Assembly: GCA_905178155.1 (NCBI GenBank) | Contig: CAJINV010000015.1 | Span: forward strand, 1,666,538 to 1,730,537 | Reading direction: 5' to 3' | DNA: 64,000 bases | Source of the DNA: Amoebophrya sp. A120 | Taxonomy: Eukaryota; Sar; Dinophyceae; Syndiniales; Amoebophryaceae | The notes under the pieces: model-generated | Databases searched by the model: none | What the model saw: only the letters and a program-made list of their open reading frames with translations | Told to the model about the DNA's origin: nothing | Shown here: positions 42,794 to 56,500 of the stretch, one piece after another | How positions within the stretch are numbered: position 1 is the stretch's first letter | Layout: each line of letters starts with the position of its first letter | Position numbers and translations under genes: made by a program

Positions 42794-44573
42794 TAGTCTT
42801 TTTTCTACTGCAACTGCTGGTCCTCCCTGGTGACCCAGCATTGGTACTGACTACAGCTGAGTCTTGAAACAATTGAGAAGCAGGAGGCTGAGTAAAGAGA
42901 AAGACTTTGCTGCTGGTTTTGCCAGGGCTCGTCTTCTTCTCTTCTTCCATAAAGCAGGCCTTTGCAAACGGAAAAGGAATTATATAAAAAACGGGAAAAT
43001 TTGGGTTTACGTTTACCCGCAGCTGAAGATGCCGTCTTCGTTCCACAGGATCGTTTTTTTCGATTTTTTTTCAAAAGCAACGTCGATCTAAATGTTGGAA
43101 TGCAGAAGTTCTTCTCTTGATTCTTTTGGCGATCAGAATCATGACAATCATTTGTTTTTTTTGATGTGGTTCTTTTGAAGGGCTCGGGCTGCCACGTGAG
43201 AAAGGAGCAGCACCAAGAGCAGCTTCGCCAGCACTTCTGACTGCCACTCGTCGCGCATTTTTTTCTTGTTGTGTCGGCGAGATTGTTGTGGCGCAAATGA
43301 AGGTGGTGCGCCGGCGTGGGGACTGTAAGCAGAGATCTTCTGGTCGTGCTGATGAAATCAATGACGCAGCAATGTTACTCTTACTTACCGTTTGATGTCT
43401 GATGAAGTTTTAGGAAGAAAAGCGATGCGTCATGACTGAAAGTCAAAATAATGTCGGTCGTGCGAATTATTTTTTTTCAAAATGCTTTCGGTGAGCGCTG
43501 GCGGTAGTAAGTACGCGCGTAAGTAGCATAGATTGCTTTTTTGCGAAAAGACCCGAACTAGTCGGTGAGTCGCATAAGTAGCCAGATTGTTTTTTTCCCA
43601 AATACCCGAACTAACAGGCCGATTGTGGTACAAAGGTAACTCAAGGTCGATGAAATTCGAACTTGCATTCTACTCATTACATTGTATGATTTATTTGAAT
43701 TGAGTGGTTTGCGTTTGGGTCTATATATTTTGTCTCCGAGTTTTGGAATAACACAAGTTCAAGTTTACAAAAGAGACAATAGCTCAAGTTCTTTTCGGCC
43801 TCTTGATCTACGAATGAAAATTGATGATTACTCTATTTATCCTCGTTTTAGCAATCTAAGTACTACTTCCCCAGCAGACGCGTCTGTTTATGACCTTTTG
43901 AAAAAATAAACAGACGGCACCGAATTTTCCTAACTCTAATTTTATCATACGAGAAAAAAAAAATACGAATGCAGATAGAATAAAGTAAAACACAACTACC
44001 CGAGGCCGAGCAGTATTATTACCCGATGTTTTGTGGAAGAACCACATCAACTTCTACTTCTTTTGGTACTTCTACGCTACCTCCAGGCAGTATTCCAAGC
44101 CGCAAAATAAACGAGCAGACGGCCACCAGGGTGTTTCCTTTCCTCTGGCTCGCTCCAGCAGGAGTCCACTTTTGAAGCACGCAGTCCGGAGGTGGGAAGA
44201 ACACCGATTATAATCCCAGAACGGTGGAAATAAAGTCCGAACCAAATAATTACCCGACGACCAGTTTTTTCCACGCAACAAGTTCCTGGCGGCCTTATAA
44301 AGCAAGAGCTGGACCACGAACTGGAACTTGCCGTTGCCCATCTTCAAGAATGAATCATTAACTCACGGGGGCACGACCAGAACGAGGAACAATATCATAT
44401 ATAAACGAAACACGAGCAGACGAGCAGGAGAGCGAAGCCCATCTTCGGGTGATGAAGAACCAGGTTCATTTCCTTCAGCATATTTTGATATAGGTACAAG
44501 GCGGCTGTTGAAGCCTGAATAGTAAGAATCCCGGAGCAGCAGGTGCATCTCGTGCTCAACATTTTTCCAGTAG
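42794..44573. other. Spacer / possible 5' exons upstream of the SulP gene
   Basis: No introner. Open frames at 43682-43909 and 44328-44522 are short and unremarkable; first exons of the transporter gene may hide here. Confidence 0.35.
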
Positions 44574-47500
44574 TACGGCTCGTCGCATCACCGCCGGGCC
44601 TCGAAAAAAACCTATCAAATACAAAAATGTCTGGATCTTCTGAAACATGGCAACTTGTCATGCCAGATCTGGATCATGCAAAAATCTGTGTTGCAGGATT
44701 ACCAAAAGCTGGCGACTTTTGACCAAGCTGACAGGGGGTGTCTCATGCGGAATAGGTATGACAGAGGTCTCATAGGATCTGTCATGCTAGGTTCTGCCTT
44801 CCAGACCTCACGCGTCATCTACCACCTGCATCACAAGTTTGCATCTTTCCAGACCCAGACATATTTGTAACGCATAAAACCTTTGTGGCAACAAAAAATC
44901 GCCGACCTCCAAACGAGCAGGACGGCGATCTCGATCTTTTGCTACGTCTAGATTATACAACAGCTTCTGCCAGATACGCCTGTTGTCGCTGTGGTTTATT
45001 GCAGCGACGTGAAGAAATAGATTACAACACCGAGGACCTGCTTCGTAGAGGAGGAGTGGATATCCGGAAGAATAAATATGGAACAACTCGTCCAGGCGAA
45101 ATCTACAGAAAGACCAGCAAGTAAGTAACCACACAGACACGACGGACTGCACAAGATTAATTTTTCGGCGGTTGAGAACTTGCACTTGGCGCCGTCAGCA
45201 GATCCAGATGAACTAACTACCGAGGATCCTAAGTAGAACTAGAAATAGAGCACGAAGTACTAGCAGATAGTAAAACAAAAACGCGCCACGCGACCGCCAC
45301 GCCAGCTGTCTTTTCATTCCCCTTCAACTTCGAAGGTGGAAACTACGGCAACGAAGAACTTCGGCAAAAAACCACCAGAATATCTTCAAGATGCCGCACG
45401 CCGTTTCCTGGTATTTGTTTGGCGAGCGCGCCCTGGATTTTATCCAGCCGCGTCATATTATGACCGTGCACAACTCCCCTCACTCTCATTTCTCATGCAA
45501 AATACCCAATCCACCTTTTGCCTCTTAGCGCTGTTTGCATGACAAGTGCTGGTAGCTGCCCAAATAAGTAGCGCTACACCCCAGCGCAAAATTGTCATAC
45601 AAAGCCGGCATTCTTGCCGATGCGTGTATTGCCGTTCATGCAATACAAATGAGGGGGGAGGGGAGTTGTAGTGCATTGTCATACACAAATCCCTCGACGA
45701 CCGCATCGCGGATGAGCTAGCCTCTAACCGAACCTGCACCCCCTCCTGCAAGCAGATCACGCGTTTAACCTTGAAAGCGATCTTCGCGGGTCTCACCGTT
45801 TCGCTCGCACTTATCCCGGAATGCCTCGCGTTATGGGAGTGCACAAGAACTCGCCCCCCTTCCCCCCATTTGTCATGCAAAACCGCAAGTCCATTTGTTC
45901 CTCTGTGGCACTGTTTGCATGACAAATTTCGGAAGGCCAAACAAACAGTACTACCTTTGGCCGGTGATCTGGGCATGCACAGGCCTCAGGAGTGCTGGTG
46001 TTTGTATTGCGGGTCATGCCATACAAATGAGGGGGAGGGGGACGAGTTGTGCACTCGCATACGCGTTCTCCTTTGTGGCGAATGTTCCGCCACTGGTTTC
46101 CCTCCAAGCCGTATGCTGTGGAAAAGTATCGTACTCGTATTGCAATCATGCATCACAAATCTTTTTCTTAAGTTGCATCAGCATTACAAATTTCTTTCCT
46201 CATGCTGAGGAAATTTGTAATGCATTTATACGAGTACGATACTTTTGCAGTTCATAAGCCGCCTGGATTATGTGCTTCGTCACCGCGCTCTTCAACGGCT
46301 ATCCAATGCAAATATGTCTGGGTCTGGAAGAGGACAAGCTCCTCATGCACATTTTCCATGATTCGTGATGTCGGCGATGTATGACTTAGCATGACAGATT
46401 TTTTGAGCGCTTTTCGATACGCATCTCGCATGACAAATGCCCTCTCCGCATAGCCAAATTTGACTCCCCTTGCTGCTCATGCTATACAGATTTTTTCAGC
46501 ATCCACATGTAGCATCACAAGTTCCACTTTTCCAGACCCAGACATTTTTGCAATGCATAACGGCTGTCCCGGGGTCATTTCCGGCGCAGCGGGGTCCATC
46601 GCGGTGTTATTGCCAACTTTCATGTCCGTACAAGAAGAGCAGAAATACCAGCCTTTTCTCGAGTTTGTCCCGGAAACCAGGCTGGGCCCGCACGGCACGG
46701 TCGGTGCGCCCTACTCGGACACGGAAAAAATTCTCCAGGCTAGGCAACTGGCTATGAATTGCAAAAGTACCGTACACCTAGTAGTGCAAATCGCATCACA
46801 AATTTGGTCAGCAGGACAAGTAGAACTTGTAATGCGGATTTGCCTTGAGAGAGAAATTTGTAATGCATGGCTGCAATCACTACGGTACGAGCGCGACACT
46901 TTTGCAGTTGATACTGGCGAAGCAGGCGCAATTGATCAAACTTTTCATCGCGGTCATGTGCAGCGGTGTGATGACCATGATCTACTCCCTCTGTCAAGCG
47001 CACTTTATCATTTGTAAAAACGTCTTCACCCCAGAGTTGTAATGCAAATCTGCATGCTGGGGGAAATGTTTTTGATGCGGAGACCCATTAGAAGCAGTTT
47101 CTTCCTGTGTTTTGCGATTTGTGATGCTCACATCCGCATGGTATGCTAGAGCAGTGATGCTGCTTCACTAGCTAAACCCGGCGACATTGCGAGCCCGAAT
47201 TTGTCATGCGCAACAGCCAAAGCTGGTTGATTTGTGTAGCAGATTCGCCATCTTGACTCTGGGGCGGGGACGTTTTTGCTTTCCATACACTTGCTGCTGA
47301 AATTAGTAACCGTTCCGGTCCGGCTCGGCTTCTTGATCGGCCTGGGGTTTTTGATGGGCTACACCCAACTCGAGTCCTTTGAAACCCCGGAATATGAATT
47401 GCAAAAGCATTGTACTCATATAAATGCATTACAAATTTCCTCAGGATTACAAATTGAATTTGTAATGCTGATTTACCTTCAGAAAAAGATTCGTAATGCA

Positions 47501-50500
47501 TGACTGCAATTGCTACGAGTGCGCTACTTTTGCAATGCATACGGAATTCCGCAACGGGATTCCGGACACGGACCAGTACGTTTCTGGGGGCAGATTGTAC
47601 GGGATGATAGTGTATCAATTCAAATATTCCTGGATGTCTGGAAGAGTACAAACTTGCCATGCAGAATTTCCATGCCCCCTAAGGTCTGGAATGCAGGACC
47701 TAGCATGGCAGATTCTAGTGCGATAGGTCTCTATGATCATGCCTTTCCTGCATGAGAAACTAACCCCCTCTCATGGTGTTCAGATGAAAAGGGCAACTTT
47801 TGATCCTGATCGCGAAAGACAGATTTTTGTGTGAAGATCCACAGGATGCATCACAAGTTCCATACTTCCAGACATCCAGGGATATTTGCAATCCATATAG
47901 TGCTGACCTGCATTTCCGTTTTGATCCAGACAATCCCGTGCAAATCGTGGCAGAAACTCCCTTATGAAATGGTGCAAAAGTGTCGTACTAGTAGTAACTG
48001 CATTACAAATTCGCTTGGCATCACAAATGAAATTTGTAATGCTTACAAGCGCTTAAGTAGCAAAGCTAAGTTGTAAGTTTTTAGCCTTTCAATACTTTAT
48101 GTTGCGTAGTAGCTTAGTGATTTAGTGGCTTTAGTAGGCCTAGAAAAGGCAAAGGGACGGACTGCCCTTAGATCTCCGATGTAATGCTGTTTCACCTTAC
48201 GAAGGACATTTGTCATGCATAAATGCGATTAGTACGACGAGTACGATGCTTTTGCACAGGATATCCCTTTGGCGATCATCTCCATTTTCGTCTGCACCGT
48301 CCTCGTATCAAATGCAAAAATGTCTGGGTCTGGAAGAATTCATGTTTGTCATGCTTGTCTGGCATGACTCTTAAATCTGTCATGCACGTTACCCAAGAGC
48401 TCCGTTTTTCTGTGATGCAGAGAGAAGCGCAGTTTGTCTTTGTCATGCAGACTAGGCTGCAACACCTAGGAGCTCAGAAACTTGTCATGCTGAGCCAGCA
48501 TGTGTAGCCTCATCATGAGACGCCACCCAGCATCACAAGTTTCCAGACCCAGACACTTTTATTTTTGATACCTCGAGTGGGGCGTGTTCCGGCCGCTGTC
48601 CCAGCGCTACCTGGCCGAGGATTACCAGTACGATGTTCTCAACCCAGTAACCAACGAGTCCAAGCAGATTTTCAATCGCAGCGCCTGGGCCACGACCCTG
48701 ATCGGCGATTTGGGGGACCTACCGATAGGGCATTTCTATCCTGAGTAAAAACGTCCCCACACGACCAGATTCAATATGGGAAATCTGCTAGACAAATTAG
48801 CCAGCTTTGGTGGTTTCGCATGACAAGTTTATTTTCCTCGTAGTGTACACCTATGCAGAAGTGCTACAGTGTGTGCGTGTTTGGTCCCCCCTGAGCGACG
48901 TGTGTGTGTGTGTTGGTCCACACCCAAGTCCGAAAAAACCTAGCCTCATAACAGCCGCGCCCTTATGGTATAGATCAACTGTTCGTCATAGAAGATCGGC
49001 GCTCAGATTGCTCTCGGGCTGGAGGAGGGAGTAGCGCGCAGCAGTCCGCTAAAGGGCACACTGCCAACATCATCATCATAAATCCTTTCCAACTACTTCA
49101 GAAGCATCACAGATCTAGCATATCATGCCGATTATAGCGCCACAAATTCCAAATTGAAATTACGACTAGAGAATGCTTCTCATGGGGCTCCGCATGAGAA
49201 ATGTTTTTCGCATGGAGATTTGCACGACAAATCTGGGGTGGGGACGTTTTTACACAGGATGACTTCCCCCAGTTCTTCTTTCTGGATTGGTTTGACGAGA
49301 AACTCACGTACGGAATTATGCACGAAAAAAACTGTGTAAGTGTAAATCTGTGATGCAGAAAATGCAAAACAGTTATACTTGTCATGCTCGACATGCGTGA
49401 TCGGCTCGCTTCCTATGTGTTTTCCCTTCCTATGTGCGCATCACAAGTTTTTCCTGTCATGGCAGAAAAACTTGTGATGCTGTTTTCCCAAAAGACTTAC
49501 ACTAACACAGTTTTTTTCGTGCATAGGAGTCCCGATTTTGAACGAGGACGGAAACACAGGAGCAGCTCATGGGCAGAGCGATACTAACGGGAACTCCAAT
49601 TCCTACGAGATCTTGTGGCCGTCCGTAGCGGATATCGGGCCGATCCTGTATTGTGTGCAAAAACGCTCCCACCCCATAGTCAAGTTGGTAAATCTGCAAC
49701 ACAAAGCTCCAAGTTTTGGGAGTTTTGCATGACAAGTTTCCATCTGTAGCGTAGTGCTGTTTAGCGCGAGAGCAGCCGGATGAGAAAGCGAGCTTCTCAT
49801 CCTGTTTACAACATTACAAAGTCCAAAACACGATGGGAAATCATGCCTCTCATGGAGATGCGCATTACAAATCTTCCTGTCATTGCACATTTGCATGACA
49901 ACTATGGGGTGGGGACGTTTTTACATAGGATATCCTGTTTCTCGCATTCATGGCCTCGATCGTCGGGTTAACTGAGACGCTGTTGACGTTTCAGAAAATT
50001 GCGTCCGAACTGAAGCTGATCGATAAAACAAGCTTGGTGCGTATGAGAGTGTCAGGATCGAGATCGTCAGAGTTGAAATAATTTGCGATGCTTAAAACCG
50101 ATACCAGTCCGAAGCCCACTTATCAAGCGGCGCATGATAAATTTTCCGAGCACCGGAATCCAATTTGTCATGCTGTTTGGGCACAGAAGACTGCTTTTGT
50201 CGTGCTAGTTTAGTAGCTCTATTTCAAACCCTAAACAGGCGCACAATCGGCGTCACTTGCCATCCCGGCAAGGCAGGCACTTCATGCCTTGCATTTTATG
50301 CATGACAAATCGTTTCATATACCAACCCCTGCCGTAGCCATTTTGGCTCAAGATCCTTAATATACCAACCCCTGCCGCATTGGCGGGGGGGATCCGCTGG
50401 GCCCAGTCACAATCTTCAACAGCGACCTAAATGTGAAAACATAAGAGGGGGAGCAATGCCGTAGATAGATTAGATCCTTCGTGATTCCTTTTATTTTGTC

Positions 50501-53500
50501 CTCAGATGCCACGCCGGCACCTCCCCCGAGTCTCTGCGTCTAAGAAGTAACTCCCGATCGTGGCGGGTCAGAGTCATTTTCTTCTCTTATTGTAGTCTCT
50601 AGCTCAAGCCTCGGCACCCCGTGTGCCTGGAGGCACGTGTACAAAAATGAATCAAAATGACCTGGCGGCGGCGCCTCGGGAAGAGCCCGACTTATCGCCT
50701 CGCACCCTCTCCAGAAGGCGGTAAGTATGTAAGTGGCTCGCGGGCTGCTCGCGACAGAGGAGAACTCGAGCCCCCGCGTTTTGAGAAGTCGCGACCCGAC
50801 CTACAGTGGCGCTTTCGCTGTTTTGCCCCTGCGTTGGTTGCTCCAGACAGGCCAGACGACGGAACCATATCGGGTCTGGAGTTCTGGAAAGGGTTACGGC
50901 CACCATGCTGCCGGTGGTTTAAGCAGCACGGGCCGGCAAAGACGAACGGGCGCCAGGTTTCGCGCGGATGCCCCCCAGCTCGCCCAAGCCAGTAGCAACA
51001 AGCTCAGTCGAGTCTTGTTCCCCAAGCACAATAGATGCGAGAAAGGGGCGCACAATAGATGCGAGCTCAGGGCTTGGCAGCGCTGGGGGAGATGGTCTTG
51101 GCCACGACGCGGGAGCCTTCCCTCCGTGGAATCGACAATGGGCCTGGCGTTGACGTTTTGCGCGTCTATCTTAGCTGCGCAGCGGCTCCATCGTCCGTCA
51201 CGTCCGCGCCTCGTTTGGGTCATGAGGTCATGATGTGCAGCTCCGTCGATTCATTCTCAGCTGCAACCTTTGCACTAGCCTCTGCCTGGCTCTCAGGTGC
51301 TTGGCTGTCAAAAGACAAAGGCGCTTTCATATTCTTACCGGAATTTCCTAAACCGCATCGCAGGCTGGTTTCGTGCCTGCGGTGTCCGTAAGATTCCGAA
51401 TAATATCTACTTTGTACGCATGGGACCAGCTGCAGGCTGCTGCTTCCTCATAGCAGTTAGCCTGGTCGGTCCCTGCACAGTTTGTGAGCACTATAAGTTG
51501 GATCGTTGGCGAACGTTAAACGTGCTCTGGTGGCGACAAGTGTGGACCGTTGGCGAACGTTAAACGGCCCAGCCGCATACTGCCGTGTGCGTAATTACAC
51601 TGGGGGGATTCAGGGTAGTACGGAGACGATGTTTTGCGGCATCACCCTGCAGCAAAAGGTGAATGAGCTGACCAGGAGTTTCCTGCTGGCGTGCTATTGC
51701 CCGCGCTCCCGTCGCCTTGAAACGCACCGCATCGCCCGCGCGGCGGATGCTCTTCTTCTCGATCTGCAAGACATGCATTACTCTGCCCGCACCTGGACGC
51801 CGTACTCCTGTGCGGACGTGGATTCCCATTTCCATGACCCCGATGACCCGGCGCGTTGCAATCTGGGGCACTTTGACACTCTGCAGGCTACTCGGGCTAG
51901 GTCGTTTCTGCAGGGCATTGTGGTACAGGAAGGCCTCAGCGAAGAGGCTGCTGCGGATCTACTTGCGGTGGTGGACGATAAAGCGTTGTGCATCCTGGCG
52001 CACAAAGACGATCTGGACAGCGGAAATCTGGCACGAATTTTCGCCACGCTCAAGCAGGTCACCGAGATAAACTCCAGGCATTGCCTGCAGTTCTTCTCAA
52101 AGTCCAAATTTGAAGTAATTGCGGGCTCACCCTACTGGGGCCCGGACGTGAGTTCCAGCAATCTGGCCAAAGTGTGGGAGCTGGCCGCCAAGCACTTGAA
52201 CCCGTTCTGTGTCACGCCGGTAGTCAGCCTGAAATGTAAGCTGGTCGGGTTTTTGTTCAACACGCACAGCTCCCAGGCCGACGTTCTCTACGGACAAATT
52301 TTGGCTAGGCTGAAGTGGAGCCGCATTGCTGCGGAACTTGTCTGCAAGTACTTGCGGTATGTGAATGGGGTGCAGCTGCGTACCATCCTGGTCTGGGCCT
52401 ACATCAGTTCCATTCTGCACTTACTCGTGGTCGGCGTGCGCATCTTCCCTGAATCGTACTGGCAGGAACTGCTGTTCCAGATGTCGTGGAGCATTGCGGA
52501 CATGGTTGGGCTTTCGGTGGAAACGACGAAGCACTACCTGGAGGCAAACTGCATCCCGCGGCACGACATACACAAGTTAATTTTTTCGAAGCAAATGCTG
52601 AACCTTACCGACCCCCGCTTGTTGGCCACGAAAATTTTGCGATGCGGCGCAGCAAAGTGGACGGCTATCAGTGGCACTGCCTCCGTCGCGGCCTACGCCA
52701 CTGCCCCCGTGCTGATGGGCGCGGACGACAAGGAGAAAGCACTGGGATTCAGTGCCGAGGGTCTAGTGACATTGCGGGAGATCCAAAAAGCAGACTTGTA
52801 CACACAGGATGTGTTGCGCGACGTTGTCGGGGATTCCGCGTTGTGCAAAAGCCTGGCGACTACTACCACCGATTCGGTGGACGCCGCAGGCAGCAATGCG
52901 TCTGCCCTGCCCAGCCTTTTCGTCAACAAGAGCTCCTCTCCTTCCGCAGCTGTCAGAGCCACTGTGCTGGTGCCCCTGCCCTCGGCGTCGGGCCGTCTCT
53001 CGTCCGCACTCAATCGCAACTACGACGCTCCTGTTACCCACGCTGCCCCGCCTGCGATTTGTAATGCCTCCGGCTGCTGCTTCTTTTTCCGCGAGAACGA
53101 CTGCGACCTCGCTGTTCTGTATAGAGGCAAGGCGGCCAAGACATACCACACTTCTGACCATGGCGAGTTCTCCTGCCCCAGCCTCCGCTCGGACGTGCGG
53201 TTTTTGTCTTGTGTGGTGCGTGCAATGGAGGATTGGCTGGGGGATTGTGCTGCCGGGCTATTGTCGACGCATCTGATTGTGGCCGGTGTATCGCTGTCGC
53301 CATCTCTGCGTAGCACTGCGATCCATCGTCTTTTCCGGAGCATGATTTGGCGATGGGCTCCGGGTCGGGTCAGCATTATTTATCATAAACGCGGCGGCGC
53401 ACTGTCTCCCATGATGTACTCGGAGGCCCAAGCTGTTTCTCATCGTTCCGACATTTTGGATCTACCAAACCGCGGTGCTGGTGTCGTCTGGCCGATCCGG

Positions 53501-56500
53501 ACACTCAGTCTGCCGTTTGACTTCAAGACCAACGATGAAAAACTCTCCTTGCAGCATTTCCGAAATCGGGTGAACGCGAGGTGCAAACCGAAAACCACGG
53601 CGGCAACCACGGGCGGTGGCACGCTGGGGGCTTCTAGCACCAATACTACGACGGGCGGCGAGACATTGGTGTCGGGGGCTGATCCCTCTACGGGGACGCA
53701 AAATACCGCGTGCGGTTTACCTATCCCGACGGTGGCGGACCCTATGCCGGTGGAAAACGTTACCTGCACCCAGCAGGCGCCTACTGGATCGGCTATGACT
53801 TTCCCGACCGCGCCACGGCCTGCCATGCCAGCTATTGCTGCGCCGCCGACCATGGACTCCCAACTTTCGAACACTGGTGAGCAGGTGCCACTTGTGACGT
53901 GCAAGCCCGCCACATCACTCCCTACCCAGTCCAGCCGCCGTGGTAAACAGGACACCGCCGCCGCCAATTCTACCAAGCGCGCGGTGACTACCAACGTTAC
54001 AGTCAGCCCGGAGGCCAAGTCGAGGAGAAAAGGCAAAAAAAATACCACAGGAACCGGCCGCAGCACTGTGGTGCCCCACGTCACTGCTACCCAGTGACTT
54101 TTCTCGGTATCGCCGTCTGCTTCCTCGGACCAGCGGATTTATCTGTTAGCTTCAGTGTGAAAACCAGAACAGAAAATTAATGCAACTCATGTCTGTGTAG
54201 CGATATAATGACTGCGTTTTGGTGTAATAGTTTCGCAGGTGCGCTTGTGTCTATTCCTGACTATGCATCGCGTAGTCTGTGCCTGTGGTTGGCGGGCCTA
54301 TATATTTACGCACCACGCGCTGACCTTGGCTGTGTAGTGACTGCGCCGCCACTCCGTTACAGCGCAAGGTTGTGGCTTCAGGAAAAGATCTGTTTTTTTG
54401 TCTATGACTGAGTCGCGCTCTGAGTAATCCTGGAGTGTGGACTGCCCTGATGTGTGAAGGCCTGCCTACGAAGACAGCTGAGATACAGAGGACATGACTC
54501 CTGCTTTCGTTGTTTGTCGTTTGTGTAGTTTCGTCAATTGCAGCACTTTCATCCGCAGACCTGCCCGCGAGCCTGCCTCTGGCGCTGTCTGCCTGCGCGC
54601 TACCATCGACCCGGTGTGGGCGTCTAGTTCTGCCTGCCCCCATCGACGGCGTCGGGTTTTGCTTACATCGCGCGATGCTATGCTGGTCGGAGCCGGTTCA
54701 TCCTGCCTCCCGCCGTTTATCACCGGAGCATCCTGGGTCGAGCGGAACTCGGCGACCATCTGGATGGGCAATTTATCCTCCCCGTGCATGCTTGTCGACC
54801 TGCTGCTGGTGTGGACCCCGGTATCATATTTGTGCTGCGCAAACAATGGGTGCCGCATGCGCCTTTCCGAGCGAAGCACGGCGTTCCCCCGGGTGCGTAT
54901 CACCAACTACTCGCGCACGCCATTCGACTTGCTGTTAGTCGCGATCCCTGTATCTAGATCTTGCTGCACAGTTAAGAGCGGACACTACTGCCTATTCGTA
55001 GTCTGTCATGCGCGGAGCACTTGCTGGACCTGACTTTTTACTTGGCCTGTTTTGCCGTTCCTGGTACTACACTGACACTTCGCGCTCGACATTTACTTCT
55101 ATTTATTTCTATAGGCCTTGGTCTTCTGTATTCCATTTGTGGCCGGGATCTCCGGAGCTTTGCATGCGCGCGCTCTTTGTATATTCTCGGACTGTTTGCA
55201 TTGGACCTGGTTCCTGTTTCGGGATTTGTATTTGTCGCCCTCTGTGGCCCCCCGATGTGCACTTACTACGCTGGTGGTTGCTGTTGCTTAGTGTCTTAGT
55301 CTGTTGTCTTGTCCTCCTTATCATTTTATTTTCGCTCCGACAAGCATGGCAATCTACTCCGCTTTGCATGTGTCCGCTCAATTTTTTAGTTTCCATACAG
55401 ACCCCGGGTAGTGCCGTCATTGCGACCTTCCCCCTACTGGACTCCACCTGTGGCTGCTGAACAAATCTTCTCCGCGTGGTGCCGCTGTTTAGTGATGGAT
55501 ACGCTATCGATGACGTCATGTTGGGCCCGAACATTGATTCCCGAGCACCCGACCGCCGATCTCCAGTACCCCGCCGGCGGCGAACAGATTCCCAGGCAGT
55601 GGGTCTCCGCCGTCTCGTCCGAGCCTGGGGCTCAACTCCCTCGCCATGTAGCCGGTTTGGGGCATTTCATGGCGTGTGCGACCGTTTTCCGGCGCAACAG
55701 CCTGTTTCGGATCCATGTTGTACATCACGCACGGGTAGATCGTTCCAACAGCGCACGATGACGACAAGGAAGACGACGAGCCGCATCAGCGAGCCACCGG
55801 CTTGATGAGGGTTCCTGCAGGCCCTACCAGCTGTCGCGTCCTTGGTTCGGTACCTCCTCCCCGCCGGTCCAAATTAAACCTGCTGGCACCGACTTCCGTG
55901 ATTAAGATCCTCCACGACCTACATCTTCCTGCTGCTACATACGCTGGCCGTGTCTCTAGATGGTTTTGCTCGTCCTCTTCGACTAGTAGCCAGGTTGGAG
56001 CTTTTCGTGGGGTGTGCGACCTTATTCCGGCGCAGTAGCCCGTTTGCGGATCCATGTTTTACATCATGAACGGGAGGTCGTTGCAGCAGTGCATGGAGAT
56101 GACGGGCAGCAACAGTCGTGAGCCACCGGCTTGTGGATTACTGCCGCCTACGGATCTCTCCTACTTGGCAAAAGTAAGGAGTGAAAGTTTAAAAGTTAAG
56201 AAGGTTCATTTTATTAATAAAGAATGTCAGTAAAGCGCTCTTGGTCTCTTGTGAAGTCCTCTGCGTTATCCTTTTATCTATATCGCGGCTTTATGGTGCT
56301 TAGCACCTGGGTCCTTGGCCGACCCGCTCGATGACTATCTACCCGCGCTGCAGGCTCGCTCCCCTGCATGCGTCCTTTGTGTGGACTACCTTGCTATTTG
56401 TGTATCGTAGCTCAAGCGTTCACTGTCTCGCAAAAATTACTCACAGCTTATCACTTACATGATAAAAGACGCTGCTTAATTCTAACTGCGTGTGTGCTCT

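Noticed and set aside
50331-50352. SL RNA gene
   Set aside because: The leader is not followed by a GT splice donor or an Sm-site RNA body, and it sits at the 5' end of an insertion with target duplications.
53440-54084. 214-aa minus-strand ORF opposite the 822-aa ORF
   Set aside because: Shadow of the Thr/Ala-rich plus-strand tail; the plus frame is far longer and has the start and stop.
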